Part shown: piece after piece, positions 1-7,937 of the stretch
Position numbering within the stretch: position 1 is the first letter of the stretch
Layout: every line of letters begins with the position of its first letter
NCBI GenBank assembly: GCA_017429265.1
Contig: JAFRPG010000014.1
Span: 1 to 64,000, forward strand
Reading direction: 5' to 3'
DNA from: Clostridia bacterium
GTDB taxonomy: Bacteria > Bacillota > Clostridia > Christensenellales > Aristaeellaceae
DNA: 64,000 nucleotides
Program-made: the position numbers and the translations under genes
The notes under the pieces: generated by a model
The model's input: the letters and a program-made list of their open reading frames with translations, nothing else
Told to the model about the DNA's origin: nothing
Database searches by the model: none

Positions 1-199
1 AAACCTGACAATTCCCAAGAACTATCTTTTCCGGGACGGCGCCGAAGGAGTCCAGAGGATTCGGAGCGCCCGGAAAACTGTCCGGGGGACAGTTTTCAGC
101 GGAGAATGGGCGGCAGCCCCGGACCGATCGGAAAGCCCTCTAGTGCGCCCGCAGGCGCATTCCTCGTCAACGAAGTTTCCCTGAAACTAAACGTGAACC
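1..199 (+). repeat. Dispersed hairpin element, copy A (long form, left part outside window)
   Basis: Right part of a dispersed non-coding element that recurs at 21037, 32894, 46508, 57226 and 61241. It carries the 67-bp internal segment with the inverted repeat GAAAACTGTCC/GGACAGTTTTC, the right hairpin remnant ending GATCGGAAAGCCCTCT, the hairpin TGCGCCCGCAGGCGCA, and the right terminal repeat ending AACGTGAACC at 199. It abuts the terminator of the next gene. Small open frames inside it are shared by all copies and look non-coding. Confidence 0.8.
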
Positions 200-201
200 A
201 C

Positions 202-237
202 AAAAGAAGCCCTCCCGGCTCGGGACGGGCTTCTTTT
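202..237. terminator. Bidirectional intrinsic terminator
   Basis: The arms AAAAGAAGCCC (202–212) and GGGCTTCTTTT (227–237) form an 11-bp stem with A and T tracts on both sides. It ends the minus-strand EEP-domain operon. Confidence 0.85.
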
Positions 238-256
238 GGTCCGAATCGTTACTTGT

Positions 257-1387
257 TCACAGGATCTCCCCCGCACCCGGGTCGGCCTCGCCGGCTTCGG
301 GCTGCAGCGTCACACGGAGGCGCACCGGATTGTGGTCCGAGCAGACAAAGCCGAGGTCCACGGTCTCCAGTTCCTCCACCAGCACATTGGTCGAGACGAT
401 GAAGCCGTCGATCGGGTAGAACTGGAACCCCGCGTCGTTCGGATCATAGGCGCGGTCCAGGCTGCGGCAGGTGGGGACGCTGCTGTCCATCAGAAGGGTC
501 AGGCGGTTCGGGTCAAACTCCGCCGCGTCGATCGCGCCGGGCTTCCACAGGCCCTCCTTCACCGGGTACGGGTTGTTCACATTCGAGAAGACCTGGTTGA
601 AGTCGCCGCCGGCGATCACCCAGTTGCCCTTCAGGGTCTCCTCGTGGAGGAAAGACGCCAGCTGCTTCGTCTGTGCCGCCTTGCCCGCGCCGTCGTCGTA
701 GGCCTCGAGGTGGAGGTTAACCAGCACCAGCTCGTGTTCGCTGCCCGCCACGGGGATCCGGGTCACCAGCAGGCATCGCTTGAGGTTGACCGTGCGGATG
801 GGCCAGGAGAAGGGGCAGGGCAGGCTGATGCGCCGGGCCTCGCCGATGCCGAAGCGGCTCATCGTGTACAGTCCGCTCTCCACATGGCCGATCGGCGGCA
901 GCGGATAGGGCACGAAGAGGCTGGAGAAGTTGTAGGCAAAGGCCGTGCGATAGCCGGGCAGGGCGTCGCTGACGGTCTTCCGCTCGTCGATCCCATGGCT
1001 GCGGGCGCTGTTGGCGTCCACCTCCTGCAGGAGGATGATGTCCGCCGCCACCTCCCGCAGCGCGTTCGTGATGCCGCGCATGTTCTGCTCCACACGGGCC
1101 TTGTCCGCGGTGTAGACCGAGGTGCCGCCGTCCATGAAGAAGTCGGCGTTGTCGCCGAGGGCGCCGTAGCCGATGTTCCAGCCGATCACGTTCAGGGACT
1201 CGCCCGCGCGGAGCTCCGCCGTAGCCTCACCGCCCGGGGAGACGGTCTCCACGTCCGCCGGACGGTATTCCGTGACCGTGAAGACCGCAAGCGCCAGCAC
1301 GGCGATGCCGATCAGGATGCCGATCAGCCGGAAGATCAGGTCGATGAGCCGCCGGCCCAGCGATTTATGCTTCTTTTTCCTTGCCAT
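257..1387 (-). CDS. Membrane-anchored endonuclease/exonuclease/phosphatase family protein
   Basis: 376 residues. A basic start (residues 1–13) and one hydrophobic segment (about 15–37) should anchor it in the membrane with the catalytic domain outside. The EEP fold is shown by NIGYG near residue 71, LQEVD at 120–124, GGDFNQ in the second half and SDHNP near the C-terminus. These match the metal-binding and catalytic positions of the DNase I/sphingomyelinase-like superfamily. The substrate (nucleic acid, phospholipid or inositol phosphate) cannot be read from sequence. GAAGGA lies upstream of the ATG at 1387. It is the last gene of a three-gene minus-strand run with two small membrane proteins. 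Confidence 0.85.
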   Translation of the reverse strand: MARKKKHKSLGRRLIDLIFRLIGILIGIAVLALAVFTVTEYRPADVETVSPGGEATAELRAGESLNVIGWNIGYGALGDNADFFMDGGTSVYTADKARVEQNMRGITNALREVAADIILLQEVDANSARSHGIDERKTVSDALPGYRTAFAYNFSSLFVPYPLPPIGHVESGLYTMSRFGIGEARRISLPCPFSWPIRTVNLKRCLLVTRIPVAGSEHELVLVNLHLEAYDDGAGKAAQTKQLASFLHEETLKGNWVIAGGDFNQVFSNVNNPYPVKEGLWKPGAIDAAEFDPNRLTLLMDSSVPTCRSLDRAYDPNDAGFQFYPIDGFIVSTNVLVEELETVDLGFVCSDHNPVRLRVTLQPEAGEADPGAGEIL

Positions 1388-1407
1388 GTCACATTCCTTC
1401 TTTCATG

Positions 1408-1851
1408 TCAGCGGTCGTAGTAGGGCGAAGCGCCCGGCTGGGCGTAGGGCGAACCGCCGTAGTAGGGAGAGGGCTGAGCCGGTGCCTCCTGTGCGCCCTG
1501 CTCCGGCGCATAAGGCTGGGCAGGCTGTGCGCCGGCGTAGGCGGGCTGCTCCTGGGGGTAAGCCGGGGGCTGCTGCGGCGTGCGCTGGCTGTTGCTCATC
1601 TGCTGGAAGCGGCGCAAGGCCATGTCGGTGCGCATGTCGCTGTTCTCCACGAGATGGCCGAGCACATAGAGCAGGAGGGAGCAAAGCCATCCGAGCAGCG
1701 GCGAGAGCACCATCAGCAGCGCGCCGGCGAACTCGAGTCCCATTTCGGCAAAGAACAGCAGCCAGGCGCCCGCGCCCGCGCTCGCCGCGAGGATGACCCA
1801 GAATTCGATCTTCGCGATCGTCTTGAGTTTGTGTCCGAGGTTGCGGTACAT
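1408..1851 (-). CDS. Small membrane protein with proline-rich tail
   Basis: 147 residues, no recognised family. Two hydrophobic segments (about 16–34 and 38–63) are followed by a low-complexity tail rich in Pro, Gln, Ala and Tyr, including SPYYGGSPYAQPG near the end. Such tails are common in Clostridia membrane proteins and may be disordered. The start lies directly behind the stop of the upstream gene (spacing 3 nt), which suggests translational coupling. Function unknown. It could be an envelope-associated scaffold, but nothing in the sequence tests that. Confidence 0.7.
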   Translation of the reverse strand: MYRNLGHKLKTIAKIEFWVILAASAGAGAWLLFFAEMGLEFAGALLMVLSPLLGWLCSLLLYVLGHLVENSDMRTDMALRRFQQMSNSQRTPQQPPAYPQEQPAYAGAQPAQPYAPEQGAQEAPAQPSPYYGGSPYAQPGASPYYDR

Positions 1852-1854
1852 GGC

Positions 1855-2589
1855 TCAGGCACGCTCCTTTCTCAGGGCCGCGCGGTAGGATTCCAGGAGG
1901 GGGAACATCGGTTTCTCGGACGGATGCGGGGCGCGGCGCGCGCGGCGGGCGCGGGTCATGCCGACCGTGACCGCGAAGCAGATCAGGATCAGCGCCGCGA
2001 CGGGCAGCAGCAGGAACAGGGTCCGCACGAGCGGGTTGTCGGCGAAGGATCCCGACGTCGCATGGGCCCGGATCAGCTCGATCACCCGCCAGGTCAGCAT
2101 CGTGACGGACGCGGCGGCCACGGTCAGCGTCAGCACCGTGGCGATGATCCCGCAGGCGCCTCCGTTATACCGCGGGGCGATGTGGGAGAAGACATACAGG
2201 TCCACCGCGAGCAGGGCCGCGGCAAGGCAGCCGACCAGGCCGATGACCGCCCAGATGCTGTCCCCGGAAAAGCCGGCGATGTCCAGGAGGGACTTGAAGC
2301 CCATCACCGCCCCGGCCAGCAGGAAGGCGCAGAAGGGCGACGCGAAGGCCACCCCCGCCCAGCGCCTGCCGACAAACGAACAGCGCTGCGCGATCAGCAG
2401 GCAGGCACACAGCACCGCCAGCACAAGGAACCCCAGGCCGAGCATCAGCAGGCCGTATCCGCTGATCCGGAAAGAGAGGGACCGGAAAAAGTCGGTCCCG
2501 AAGACCACCCCGAAGATCAGCGTCAGCCCCAGCGCGATGCACAGCAGAACCAGGCTCGCTTTCCATTTCCGTTTGAATCCGGGCTGCAT
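1855..2589 (-). CDS. Polytopic membrane protein of unknown function
   Basis: 244 residues from the ATG at 2589, chosen because GGGAGGG lies 8 nt upstream. The frame stays open further upstream but without a ribosome-binding site. About six hydrophobic segments are visible (around 11–32, 40–62, 75–92, 107–125, 140–160 and 188–210), followed by a basic cytoplasmic tail with RARRARRAPHP. No catalytic motif is seen. It is first in the operon with the 147-residue membrane protein and the EEP-domain protein, driven by a strong promoter at 2638–2666. This suggests the three act together at the membrane. Confidence 0.7.
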   Translation of the reverse strand: MQPGFKRKWKASLVLLCIALGLTLIFGVVFGTDFFRSLSFRISGYGLLMLGLGFLVLAVLCACLLIAQRCSFVGRRWAGVAFASPFCAFLLAGAVMGFKSLLDIAGFSGDSIWAVIGLVGCLAAALLAVDLYVFSHIAPRYNGGACGIIATVLTLTVAAASVTMLTWRVIELIRAHATSGSFADNPLVRTLFLLLPVAALILICFAVTVGMTRARRARRAPHPSEKPMFPLLESYRAALRKERA

Positions 2590-2637
2590 GCAAAATCCCT
2601 CCCGTCTTGCCGTGGATATCGTTTCGTGACTGCCGCC

Positions 2638-2666
2638 ATTGTACGTGTTTCTCCGGTGTTTGTCAA
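2638..2666 (-). promoter_or_regulatory. Sigma-70 type promoter for the 2589–257 operon
   Basis: On the minus strand, TTGACA (2661–2666), a 17-bp spacer, then TACAAT (2638–2643). Confidence 0.8.
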
Positions 2667-2677
2667 GCGCGCCCCGC

Positions 2678-2706
2678 TTGCGCGCCGGGGCAGAACGTGG
2701 TATCAT
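2678..2706 (+). promoter_or_regulatory. Promoter for the yacL–dtd operon
   Basis: TTGCGC (2678–2683), a 17-bp spacer, TATCAT (2701–2706). It is divergent from the promoter at 2638–2666. Confidence 0.55.
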
Positions 2707-2744
2707 GAAAAAGCATTCATCGCATTCATCTGGGAGATTGATTT

Positions 2745-3869
2745 ATGAAGTCCAAAACCTTTCACAACCTGATGCGCGCCCTGGTCACCCTGCTCGGCGC
2801 GGGGATCGGCGCGGCGCTGGTGGCCCTGTTCGTCTACATCATGGATCTGACCGAGACACCCCTCGATCTCGCCCCCGGCGGTCTGCTGCTGATCTGCATC
2901 GTGACCTGCCTGGTTTTCGGCGGTCTGCTCTTCCTGTTTTCGGAGCGGATCATCGAGTGGTTCGTGAGCCTTGGCACCGGCATCGTGCGCCACGTGGACA
3001 CGATCCCGGTCCGGCGCCTGCTGCCTTCCATGTCCGGCATGCTGGTCGGCCTCATCGTGGCGGCCCTGCTCTCGGTGATCTTCACGCGCCTCGGGGACGG
3101 CATCTTCATCACCGCCCTGACGGCGATCCTCTATCTCGGCCTCGGCGTCCTCGGCTACACGATCGGCTACCGGCGCTCCGAGGAGCTCAACAGCTATGTC
3201 CGCCGCACCGTCCGCATGAGCAGCGGCAAAAAGCTCCGCACCCGGCGCAAGGCGCGGGCCGCGCAGCAGGGCGGACTCAAGGTGATCGACACCTCCGCCC
3301 TGATCGACGGCCGCGTGGCCGACGTCAGCGCCGCCGGCTTCCTCGAGGGGACCCTCGTGGTGCCCGGCTTTGTCGTGGATGAACTCAGCCGGATCGCCGA
3401 GTCCCCCGACCCGGTCCGCGCCGCAAAGGGACGGCGCGGCATGGAGATCCTCGAGCGGCTGAAGCAGTCCCGCGGCGAGGGCTACCGCTCCGTCACCACC
3501 GACTACCCCGACACGCAGGATGTGGACGTGAAGCTCCTCCGCCTGGCCCGGGATCTCGGCGCGGCGGTCATCGCCGGCGACTACAGCCTCAACCGGGCAG
3601 CCCAGGTCAGCGACCTGAAGGTCCTGTCCATCGACGCCCTCGCCTCCGCCCTCCGGCCTGCCCTCGTGGCCGGGGAGACGGTCTCGCTGCTCATCGCCCG
3701 CGAGGGCAAGGAGCGCGGCCAGGGCGTTGGTTACCTTCCCGACGGCACGATGGTCGTCGTCGAGGGCGCGCACGCCCGCGTGGGCGAGACTGTCAGCGCC
3801 GAGGTGTCCAGCGTGCTGCAGACCAGCGCTGGCCGGATGATCTTCGCGAAGATCGCCGGAGCCGCCTGA
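2745..3869 (+). CDS. YacL-like PIN/TRAM domain membrane protein
   Basis: 374 residues. Four membrane segments (about 11–33, 44–66, 95–113 and 118–141) are followed by a basic linker and a PIN domain beginning VIDTSALIDGR at 180–190, where Asp182 is the first expected metal ligand. Further acidic positions lie in ELSRI, DTQDVDVK and AGDYSLN. The last 70 residues fit a TRAM RNA-binding domain. This is the Bacillus YacL architecture. PIN domains are usually ribonucleases, but the target of YacL is not established. It starts the operon with dtd, a cysteine-cluster protein and a DNA methyltransferase. Confidence 0.88.
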   Translation: MKSKTFHNLMRALVTLLGAGIGAALVALFVYIMDLTETPLDLAPGGLLLICIVTCLVFGGLLFLFSERIIEWFVSLGTGIVRHVDTIPVRRLLPSMSGMLVGLIVAALLSVIFTRLGDGIFITALTAILYLGLGVLGYTIGYRRSEELNSYVRRTVRMSSGKKLRTRRKARAAQQGGLKVIDTSALIDGRVADVSAAGFLEGTLVVPGFVVDELSRIAESPDPVRAAKGRRGMEILERLKQSRGEGYRSVTTDYPDTQDVDVKLLRLARDLGAAVIAGDYSLNRAAQVSDLKVLSIDALASALRPALVAGETVSLLIAREGKERGQGVGYLPDGTMVVVEGAHARVGETVSAEVSSVLQTSAGRMIFAKIAGAA

Positions 3870-3888
3870 GCCGGAAAGGAGTTTTGCC

Positions 3889-4338
3889 ATGCGCTGTGTG
3901 ATCCAGAAGGTGACCCGGGCGTCGGTGAGCGTCGGCGGCGAGACCGTCGGAGCCATCGGCAAGGGTTTTCTCGTCCTGATCGGCGTGAGCACGGAGGACG
4001 GGGAGGCGGACGTGCGCTACATGGCCGAGAAGGTGCCGAACCTGCGCATCTTCGAGGATGAGGAGGGCCGGATGAACCGCTCCCTGACCGACGCCGGCGG
4101 AGCCATCCTCGCGGTGAGCCAGTTCACGCTCTACGGCGACACCCGGGGCCAGCGCAGGCCCGGCTTCACCCGCGCCGCTCGCCCGGAGCAGGCTGAGGCC
4201 CTCTACACATCCCTCTTGGAGGCCTGGCGGGCGAAGGGCCTGACCGTCGAGACCGGCCGTTTCCGCACCGAGATGCTGGTCTCCCTTGTCAACGACGGCC
4301 CCTGCACGATCCTGATGGACTCGGAGAAGACGATATGA
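3889..4338 (+). CDS. dtd: D-aminoacyl-tRNA deacylase
   Basis: 149 residues, the normal length for DTD. It hydrolyses D-aminoacyl-tRNA (and mischarged Gly-tRNA) as a cytosolic homodimer. The family signatures SQFTLYGD (near residue 78–85) and NDGPCTI (near 134–140, the cross-subunit GP motif) are present. The start MRCVIQKVTRASV is typical, and AAAGGAG precedes the ATG. The stop overlaps the next start as ATGA, so the two genes are translationally coupled. Confidence 0.96.
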   Translation: MRCVIQKVTRASVSVGGETVGAIGKGFLVLIGVSTEDGEADVRYMAEKVPNLRIFEDEEGRMNRSLTDAGGAILAVSQFTLYGDTRGQRRPGFTRAARPEQAEALYTSLLEAWRAKGLTVETGRFRTEMLVSLVNDGPCTILMDSEKTI

Positions 4339-4838
4339 GCGCGGCCCGGGAAACGCTCGCCCGCTGCCGCGCTCTGCTCGCGGACGTGACGCCCCTGCCC
4401 GGGGACTGCGGCGAAGTTTGCGGGGCCGCCTGCTGCCGCTCCCTGCCCGGGGAGGAGACCGGCATGCTGCTCTTCCCCGGCGAGGAAGCCTTTTATGCGG
4501 ACAGGCCCGGCTGGAAGACCGTCCCGGCGGAGGGCGGCGCGCTGCTGATCTGTCCGGGGCGCTGTAAGCGATCCGAACGCCCCCTCGCCTGCCGGATGTT
4601 CCCCCTGCTGCCGCTCGCTCGCGGGGAGGAGATCCGCGTCGCGGTGGACGCCCGGGCCCGCGCGGTCTGTCCGCTGGCGTCCAGCGGGGTCCGCGGCCTG
4701 CGGACGGACTTCACCGAAGCCGTCCGCGCCTGCGGCGTCCTGCTCCGCGGCGACCCGGCCCTGTCCGACACCCTGCTGCGCCTCACGGCGTGGCACGATG
4801 AGCTCCGCGAAACGCAAAAACGCTTTGGAGGTGGCTGA
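4335..4838 (+). CDS. Cysteine-cluster protein (YkgJ-like)
   Basis: 167 residues. Cysteines cluster in DCGEVCGAACC (about 24–34) and in CPGRCKRSERPLACRMFP (about 74–91). The second group, with the RPLxCRxFP pattern, resembles the YkgJ/zinc- or iron-chelating domain family. Metal identity and function are unknown. It overlaps dtd by 4 nt and ends 1 nt before the preferred start of the methyltransferase, so it is part of that operon. Confidence 0.7.
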   Translation: MSAARETLARCRALLADVTPLPGDCGEVCGAACCRSLPGEETGMLLFPGEEAFYADRPGWKTVPAEGGALLICPGRCKRSERPLACRMFPLLPLARGEEIRVAVDARARAVCPLASSGVRGLRTDFTEAVRACGVLLRGDPALSDTLLRLTAWHDELRETQKRFGGG

Positions 4839-4839
4839 C

Positions 4840-6066
4840 ATGTTCCGACCGTACCCGGTTGAGCGTCTGGTCTTCGGCAGCGGGGAGAGCCGGCTGCTCT
4901 GCGCCGATGCCGTGTCCGATCCCGCGCTTGAGGCGTACCGGGGCCGGGTGCAGACCGTCTATGCCGACCCGCCCTTCATGACCGGTGACCGGCTCGACGG
5001 CCGGCGGCCCTTCGGCGAGCGCGGCTGGCGGGACGGCAAGCCCACCGTCGCCCTGCCCGGCTTCTCCGACCGGTTCGAGTCGCGGGACGACCATCTCGCC
5101 CTCCTGCGCGGCCTGGCGGAGCAGGCGAAAGCCCTCCTCACCGCCACCGGCCTGTTCATGCTGCACACGGACTGGCACGCCTCCGCCCATGCCCGGCTCC
5201 TCTGCGATGGGATCTTCGGCGAGCGCTGCTTCGTCAACGAAGTGATCTGGGCCTATGAGAGCGGCGGGAGAGCGCGCCGGACCTTCAGCCGCAAGCACGA
5301 CACCGTCCTGATCTACGGCCGCACGCCCGACTGGCGTCTCGAGCCGGAGAAGGCCGCCGTCCCGCGCTCGAGCCGCCGCCGCTCGCACATGCGCCGCGCC
5401 GTGGACGCGGACGGGCGCCCCTACTCGATCATGGTCTCCGGCGGAAAGGAATACCGCTATTACGACGACGATCCGGTCACGCCCGGCGACGTGTGGACCG
5501 ATATCAGCCACCTGCAGCAGCGGGACCCGGAGCGCACGGGCTGGCCGACGCAGAAGCCGCTAAAGCTCCTCCTGCGCCTCCTCAGCTGCGCCCTGCATCC
5601 CGGGGAGTTGGCGGCGGACCTGTGCGCCGGCTCCGGCACGACGGCGGCCGCGGCGGTCCGGCTGGGGGCGCATTGCCTCGCGGTGGACCTGAACCCGGCG
5701 GCCTGCGTGATGTCGGCCCTGCGCCTGGATCTGAAGGACCTGACGCTCGACCTCCCGGCCGAAGCGCCGTCCGGCCCGGCCGGAAGGCTCGACGGCACGC
5801 TGGAGGGCAGCGGACTGCTCCTCCTGTCCGCCTATGACGCGGAGGATCCGGACTTCCCCGCGGGCGGCCCGCTCGACGCGGTGACGGCCTGGGCCGCCGG
5901 GCGGATCCGCGACGGGGTCTTCCTCGCCCAGGACGTGTTCCTGCGCAGTCAGCGCCATCCCGCGCTGACCCCCATGGCCCTGCTCCGCCCCGGCGAAGGC
6001 GTCCCCGCCGTCGCGGTCATTGACGCCGCGAACCGCCTGTGGGTCTTCGCATGGACGGACGAATGA
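4840..6066 (+). CDS. Site-specific DNA methyltransferase (beta-type N6-A/N4-C)
   Basis: 408 residues from the ATG at 4840, preceded by GGAGGT at 8 nt. An ATG at 4798 lies inside the upstream gene and lacks a site. Motif IV is YADPPF (41–46) and the SAM-binding motif I is DLCAGSG from residue 260. The order IV then I marks the beta group of amino-methyltransferases. Just before motif I lies WPTQKP, a familiar element of this group. No restriction endonuclease is adjacent, so it looks like a solitary methyltransferase. The last 120 residues are family-atypical. Target sequence unknown. Confidence 0.85.
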   Translation: MFRPYPVERLVFGSGESRLLCADAVSDPALEAYRGRVQTVYADPPFMTGDRLDGRRPFGERGWRDGKPTVALPGFSDRFESRDDHLALLRGLAEQAKALLTATGLFMLHTDWHASAHARLLCDGIFGERCFVNEVIWAYESGGRARRTFSRKHDTVLIYGRTPDWRLEPEKAAVPRSSRRRSHMRRAVDADGRPYSIMVSGGKEYRYYDDDPVTPGDVWTDISHLQQRDPERTGWPTQKPLKLLLRLLSCALHPGELAADLCAGSGTTAAAAVRLGAHCLAVDLNPAACVMSALRLDLKDLTLDLPAEAPSGPAGRLDGTLEGSGLLLLSAYDAEDPDFPAGGPLDAVTAWAAGRIRDGVFLAQDVFLRSQRHPALTPMALLRPGEGVPAVAVIDAANRLWVFAWTDE

Positions 6067-6079
6067 GCTTCAAGGCATC

Positions 6080-6117
6080 AAAAAAGGATGGATCCGATGC
6101 CACGGTCCATCCGTTTT
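6080..6117. terminator. Intrinsic terminator between convergent genes
   Basis: GGATGGA (6086–6092) pairs with TCCATCC (6106–6112), with A-tract and T-tract flanks. It serves the methyltransferase operon and the convergent glycosyltransferase. Confidence 0.75.
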
Positions 6118-6133
6118 CGTGTCCGGGAAAGAT

Positions 6134-6952
6134 TCACTTGCCGAAGGAGAAGCGGAAAAGGAACATCCACAGGCGCCTGCGGTATTCCGGGTAGACGCCC
6201 CGATGGATGAAGAGCTGCTTGAGGTTGTCGTACATGGTCAGCTTCTTTTTGATATTCGCCCAGGGGTGGCAGACGCTGCTCCAGAACTGCTTCATGATCA
6301 GTCCGTCCGCGCGGCGGTTGTACTCGTAGACCAGGTCCGTCACATAGCTGACGCGCCGGGCTTCCCGAAGGTAGTTCATCACAAAGCAGAAGTCCTCGCC
6401 CCAGTCGAGCGCCTCGTTGAAGGAGATCCCCTGCCGCTCCAGGCTCTCGCGGCGGAACAGCTTGTTCCACAGCACGCTGTAGTAGAAGGTGATCGCGTAC
6501 CGGTCGAGGTCGCGGAGCACCGCGTCCATCTCCAGGGTCCGCGGTTCCTTCACCAGGCTGCGGCGGGTACGGTACCGGCCGAGCACCTCGGTGTAGGCCC
6601 CGATCACCAGATCGCTGTCGGTGCGCTCCATCGTGTCGACCAGGGTGCGGAGGGAATTCTCCGCCATCACGTCGTCGCTGTCGGTAAAGCGGATATACTC
6701 GCCGCGGCACTGCCTGAGCCCCGCGTTGCGCGCGGAGGAGACACCGCCGTTTTTCTGCCGGATCAACTCGATGCGCGGATCGCGCTGCGCCATCGCCGCC
6801 ACCAGCTCCGCCGTCCTGTCCGTGCTGCCGTCGTCCACCACGACGATCTGCAGCGCTTTCCAGTCCTGCCGGAGGATGCTCTCCAGGCAGGCGGTGACAG
6901 TCTTCTCCGCGTTGTGCGCGGGTATCACCACGCTGATCAGGGCCTCCGACAT
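6134..6952 (-). CDS. Family 2 glycosyltransferase
   Basis: 272 residues from the ATG at 6952, which has GGAGGT 9 nt upstream. The frame is open further but that part overlaps the promoter. A GT-A fold of GT2 type is shown by ISVVIPAHNAEKTV at the start, DDGSTDRT near residue 40 and FTDSDDVM near 90 (the DxD-type metal and nucleotide-sugar site). GEDFC near 170 fits the acceptor region. No membrane segment is visible. It probably adds a sugar to an envelope polysaccharide or lipid carrier. Donor and acceptor are unknown, and it stands alone between two terminator/promoter regions. Confidence 0.88.
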   Translation of the reverse strand: MSEALISVVIPAHNAEKTVTACLESILRQDWKALQIVVVDDGSTDRTAELVAAMAQRDPRIELIRQKNGGVSSARNAGLRQCRGEYIRFTDSDDVMAENSLRTLVDTMERTDSDLVIGAYTEVLGRYRTRRSLVKEPRTLEMDAVLRDLDRYAITFYYSVLWNKLFRRESLERQGISFNEALDWGEDFCFVMNYLREARRVSYVTDLVYEYNRRADGLIMKQFWSSVCHPWANIKKKLTMYDNLKQLFIHRGVYPEYRRRLWMFLFRFSFGK

Positions 6953-6995
6953 CGTCCTCCACCTCCAGACGCGGCGATCGGCCGCTGTCACGGTC

Positions 6996-7024
6996 ATTGT
7001 AGGAAACTTTCCGCCGTTTGTCAA
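6996..7024 (-). promoter_or_regulatory. Promoter for the glycosyltransferase
   Basis: On the minus strand, TTGACA (7019–7024), a 17-bp spacer, TACAAT (6996–7001). Confidence 0.8.
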
Positions 7025-7113
7025 GGAAAGAGCGTCTTCTGTCAAATTTTGCACTGAAACCGGTCAGTTTTGACAATTGGAGCATGAAAATTGACAAGAT
7101 AATCACAAACTCC

Positions 7114-7142
7114 TTTACAGGAACCGCTTTCTCGGGTAAGAT
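7114..7142 (+). promoter_or_regulatory. Promoter for the ABC exporter operon
   Basis: TTTACA (7114–7119), a 17-bp spacer, TAAGAT (7137–7142). Two further TTGACA sequences just upstream (7075 and 7091 regions) may add activity. Confidence 0.55.
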
Positions 7143-7189
7143 GAACACGCATTCTGAAACAGGGACGCACACTAATGGAGGTTGACATC

Positions 7190-7924
7190 ATGATTGAGTT
7201 CCGGAACGTCACCAAAGTCTACGGCAAGAGTGCCAATCCCTCGGTGGATCACCTCAACCTGACGGTGCCCGAGGGCTGTGTATACGGTTTTCTCGGCCCC
7301 AACGGCGCAGGCAAGACCACCACGATCCGCATGATGACCGGCGCGCTCCGCCCGACGGAGGGTCTGATCACCATCGGCGGCATCGATGTCGTCCGCAACC
7401 CCATGGCTTCCAAGCGCCAGGTGGGCTTCGTCCCGGACAGCCAGGACATGTACGACAAGCTGACCGGCTGGGAATACCTGAACTTCATGGCCGACATCTT
7501 CGGCGTCGAGCAGAAGGTGCGCAAGGAGCGCGCGGATCACTACCTCGAGATCCTTGAGATGACCTCCGCGGCCTCCAACCGCATCCAGAGCTACTCCCGC
7601 GGCATGAAGCAGAAGATCGCCGTCATCGGCGCGCTGATCCACGCTCCGTCGGTGTGGGTACTCGACGAGCCCATGGTCGGCCTCGATCCCCGCGCCGCCT
7701 TCCTGCTCAAGGAGGAGATGAAGGCGCAGGCCGCCCAGGGCGCCACGGTCTTCTTCTCCACCCACGTGCTGGAGGTCGCAGAGAAGCTGTGCGACCGCGT
7801 TGGCATCATCAGCAAGGGCCGTCTCATCGCGGAGGGCACCCCGGAGGAGCTCCTGCGCGAGACCGGCGACAGCTCCCTGGAGCAGGTCTTCCTCGAGATG
7901 ACCGAAGCGGACAGCGAGCAGTAA
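7190..7924 (+). CDS. ABC transporter ATP-binding protein
   Basis: 244 residues from the ATG at 7190 with GGAGG 8 nt upstream; an ATG at 7175 precedes that site and is less likely. Walker A is GPNGAGKT at 36–43. The signature is the variant YSRGMKQK, and Walker B VWVLDEPMVGLDP is followed by the switch histidine in FFSTHV. This is the single-domain nucleotide-binding subunit of an ABC-2 type exporter. It hydrolyses ATP at the inner face of the membrane for the permease encoded 13 nt downstream. Substrate unknown. Confidence 0.95.
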   Translation: MIEFRNVTKVYGKSANPSVDHLNLTVPEGCVYGFLGPNGAGKTTTIRMMTGALRPTEGLITIGGIDVVRNPMASKRQVGFVPDSQDMYDKLTGWEYLNFMADIFGVEQKVRKERADHYLEILEMTSAASNRIQSYSRGMKQKIAVIGALIHAPSVWVLDEPMVGLDPRAAFLLKEEMKAQAAQGATVFFSTHVLEVAEKLCDRVGIISKGRLIAEGTPEELLRETGDSSLEQVFLEMTEADSEQ

Positions 7925-7937
7925 AGGGGCGTCCGAC

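Noticed and set aside
6020..7057. Plus-strand frame opposite the glycosyltransferase
   Set aside because: It is the antisense of a clear GT2 gene, with no domain or start signal of its own.
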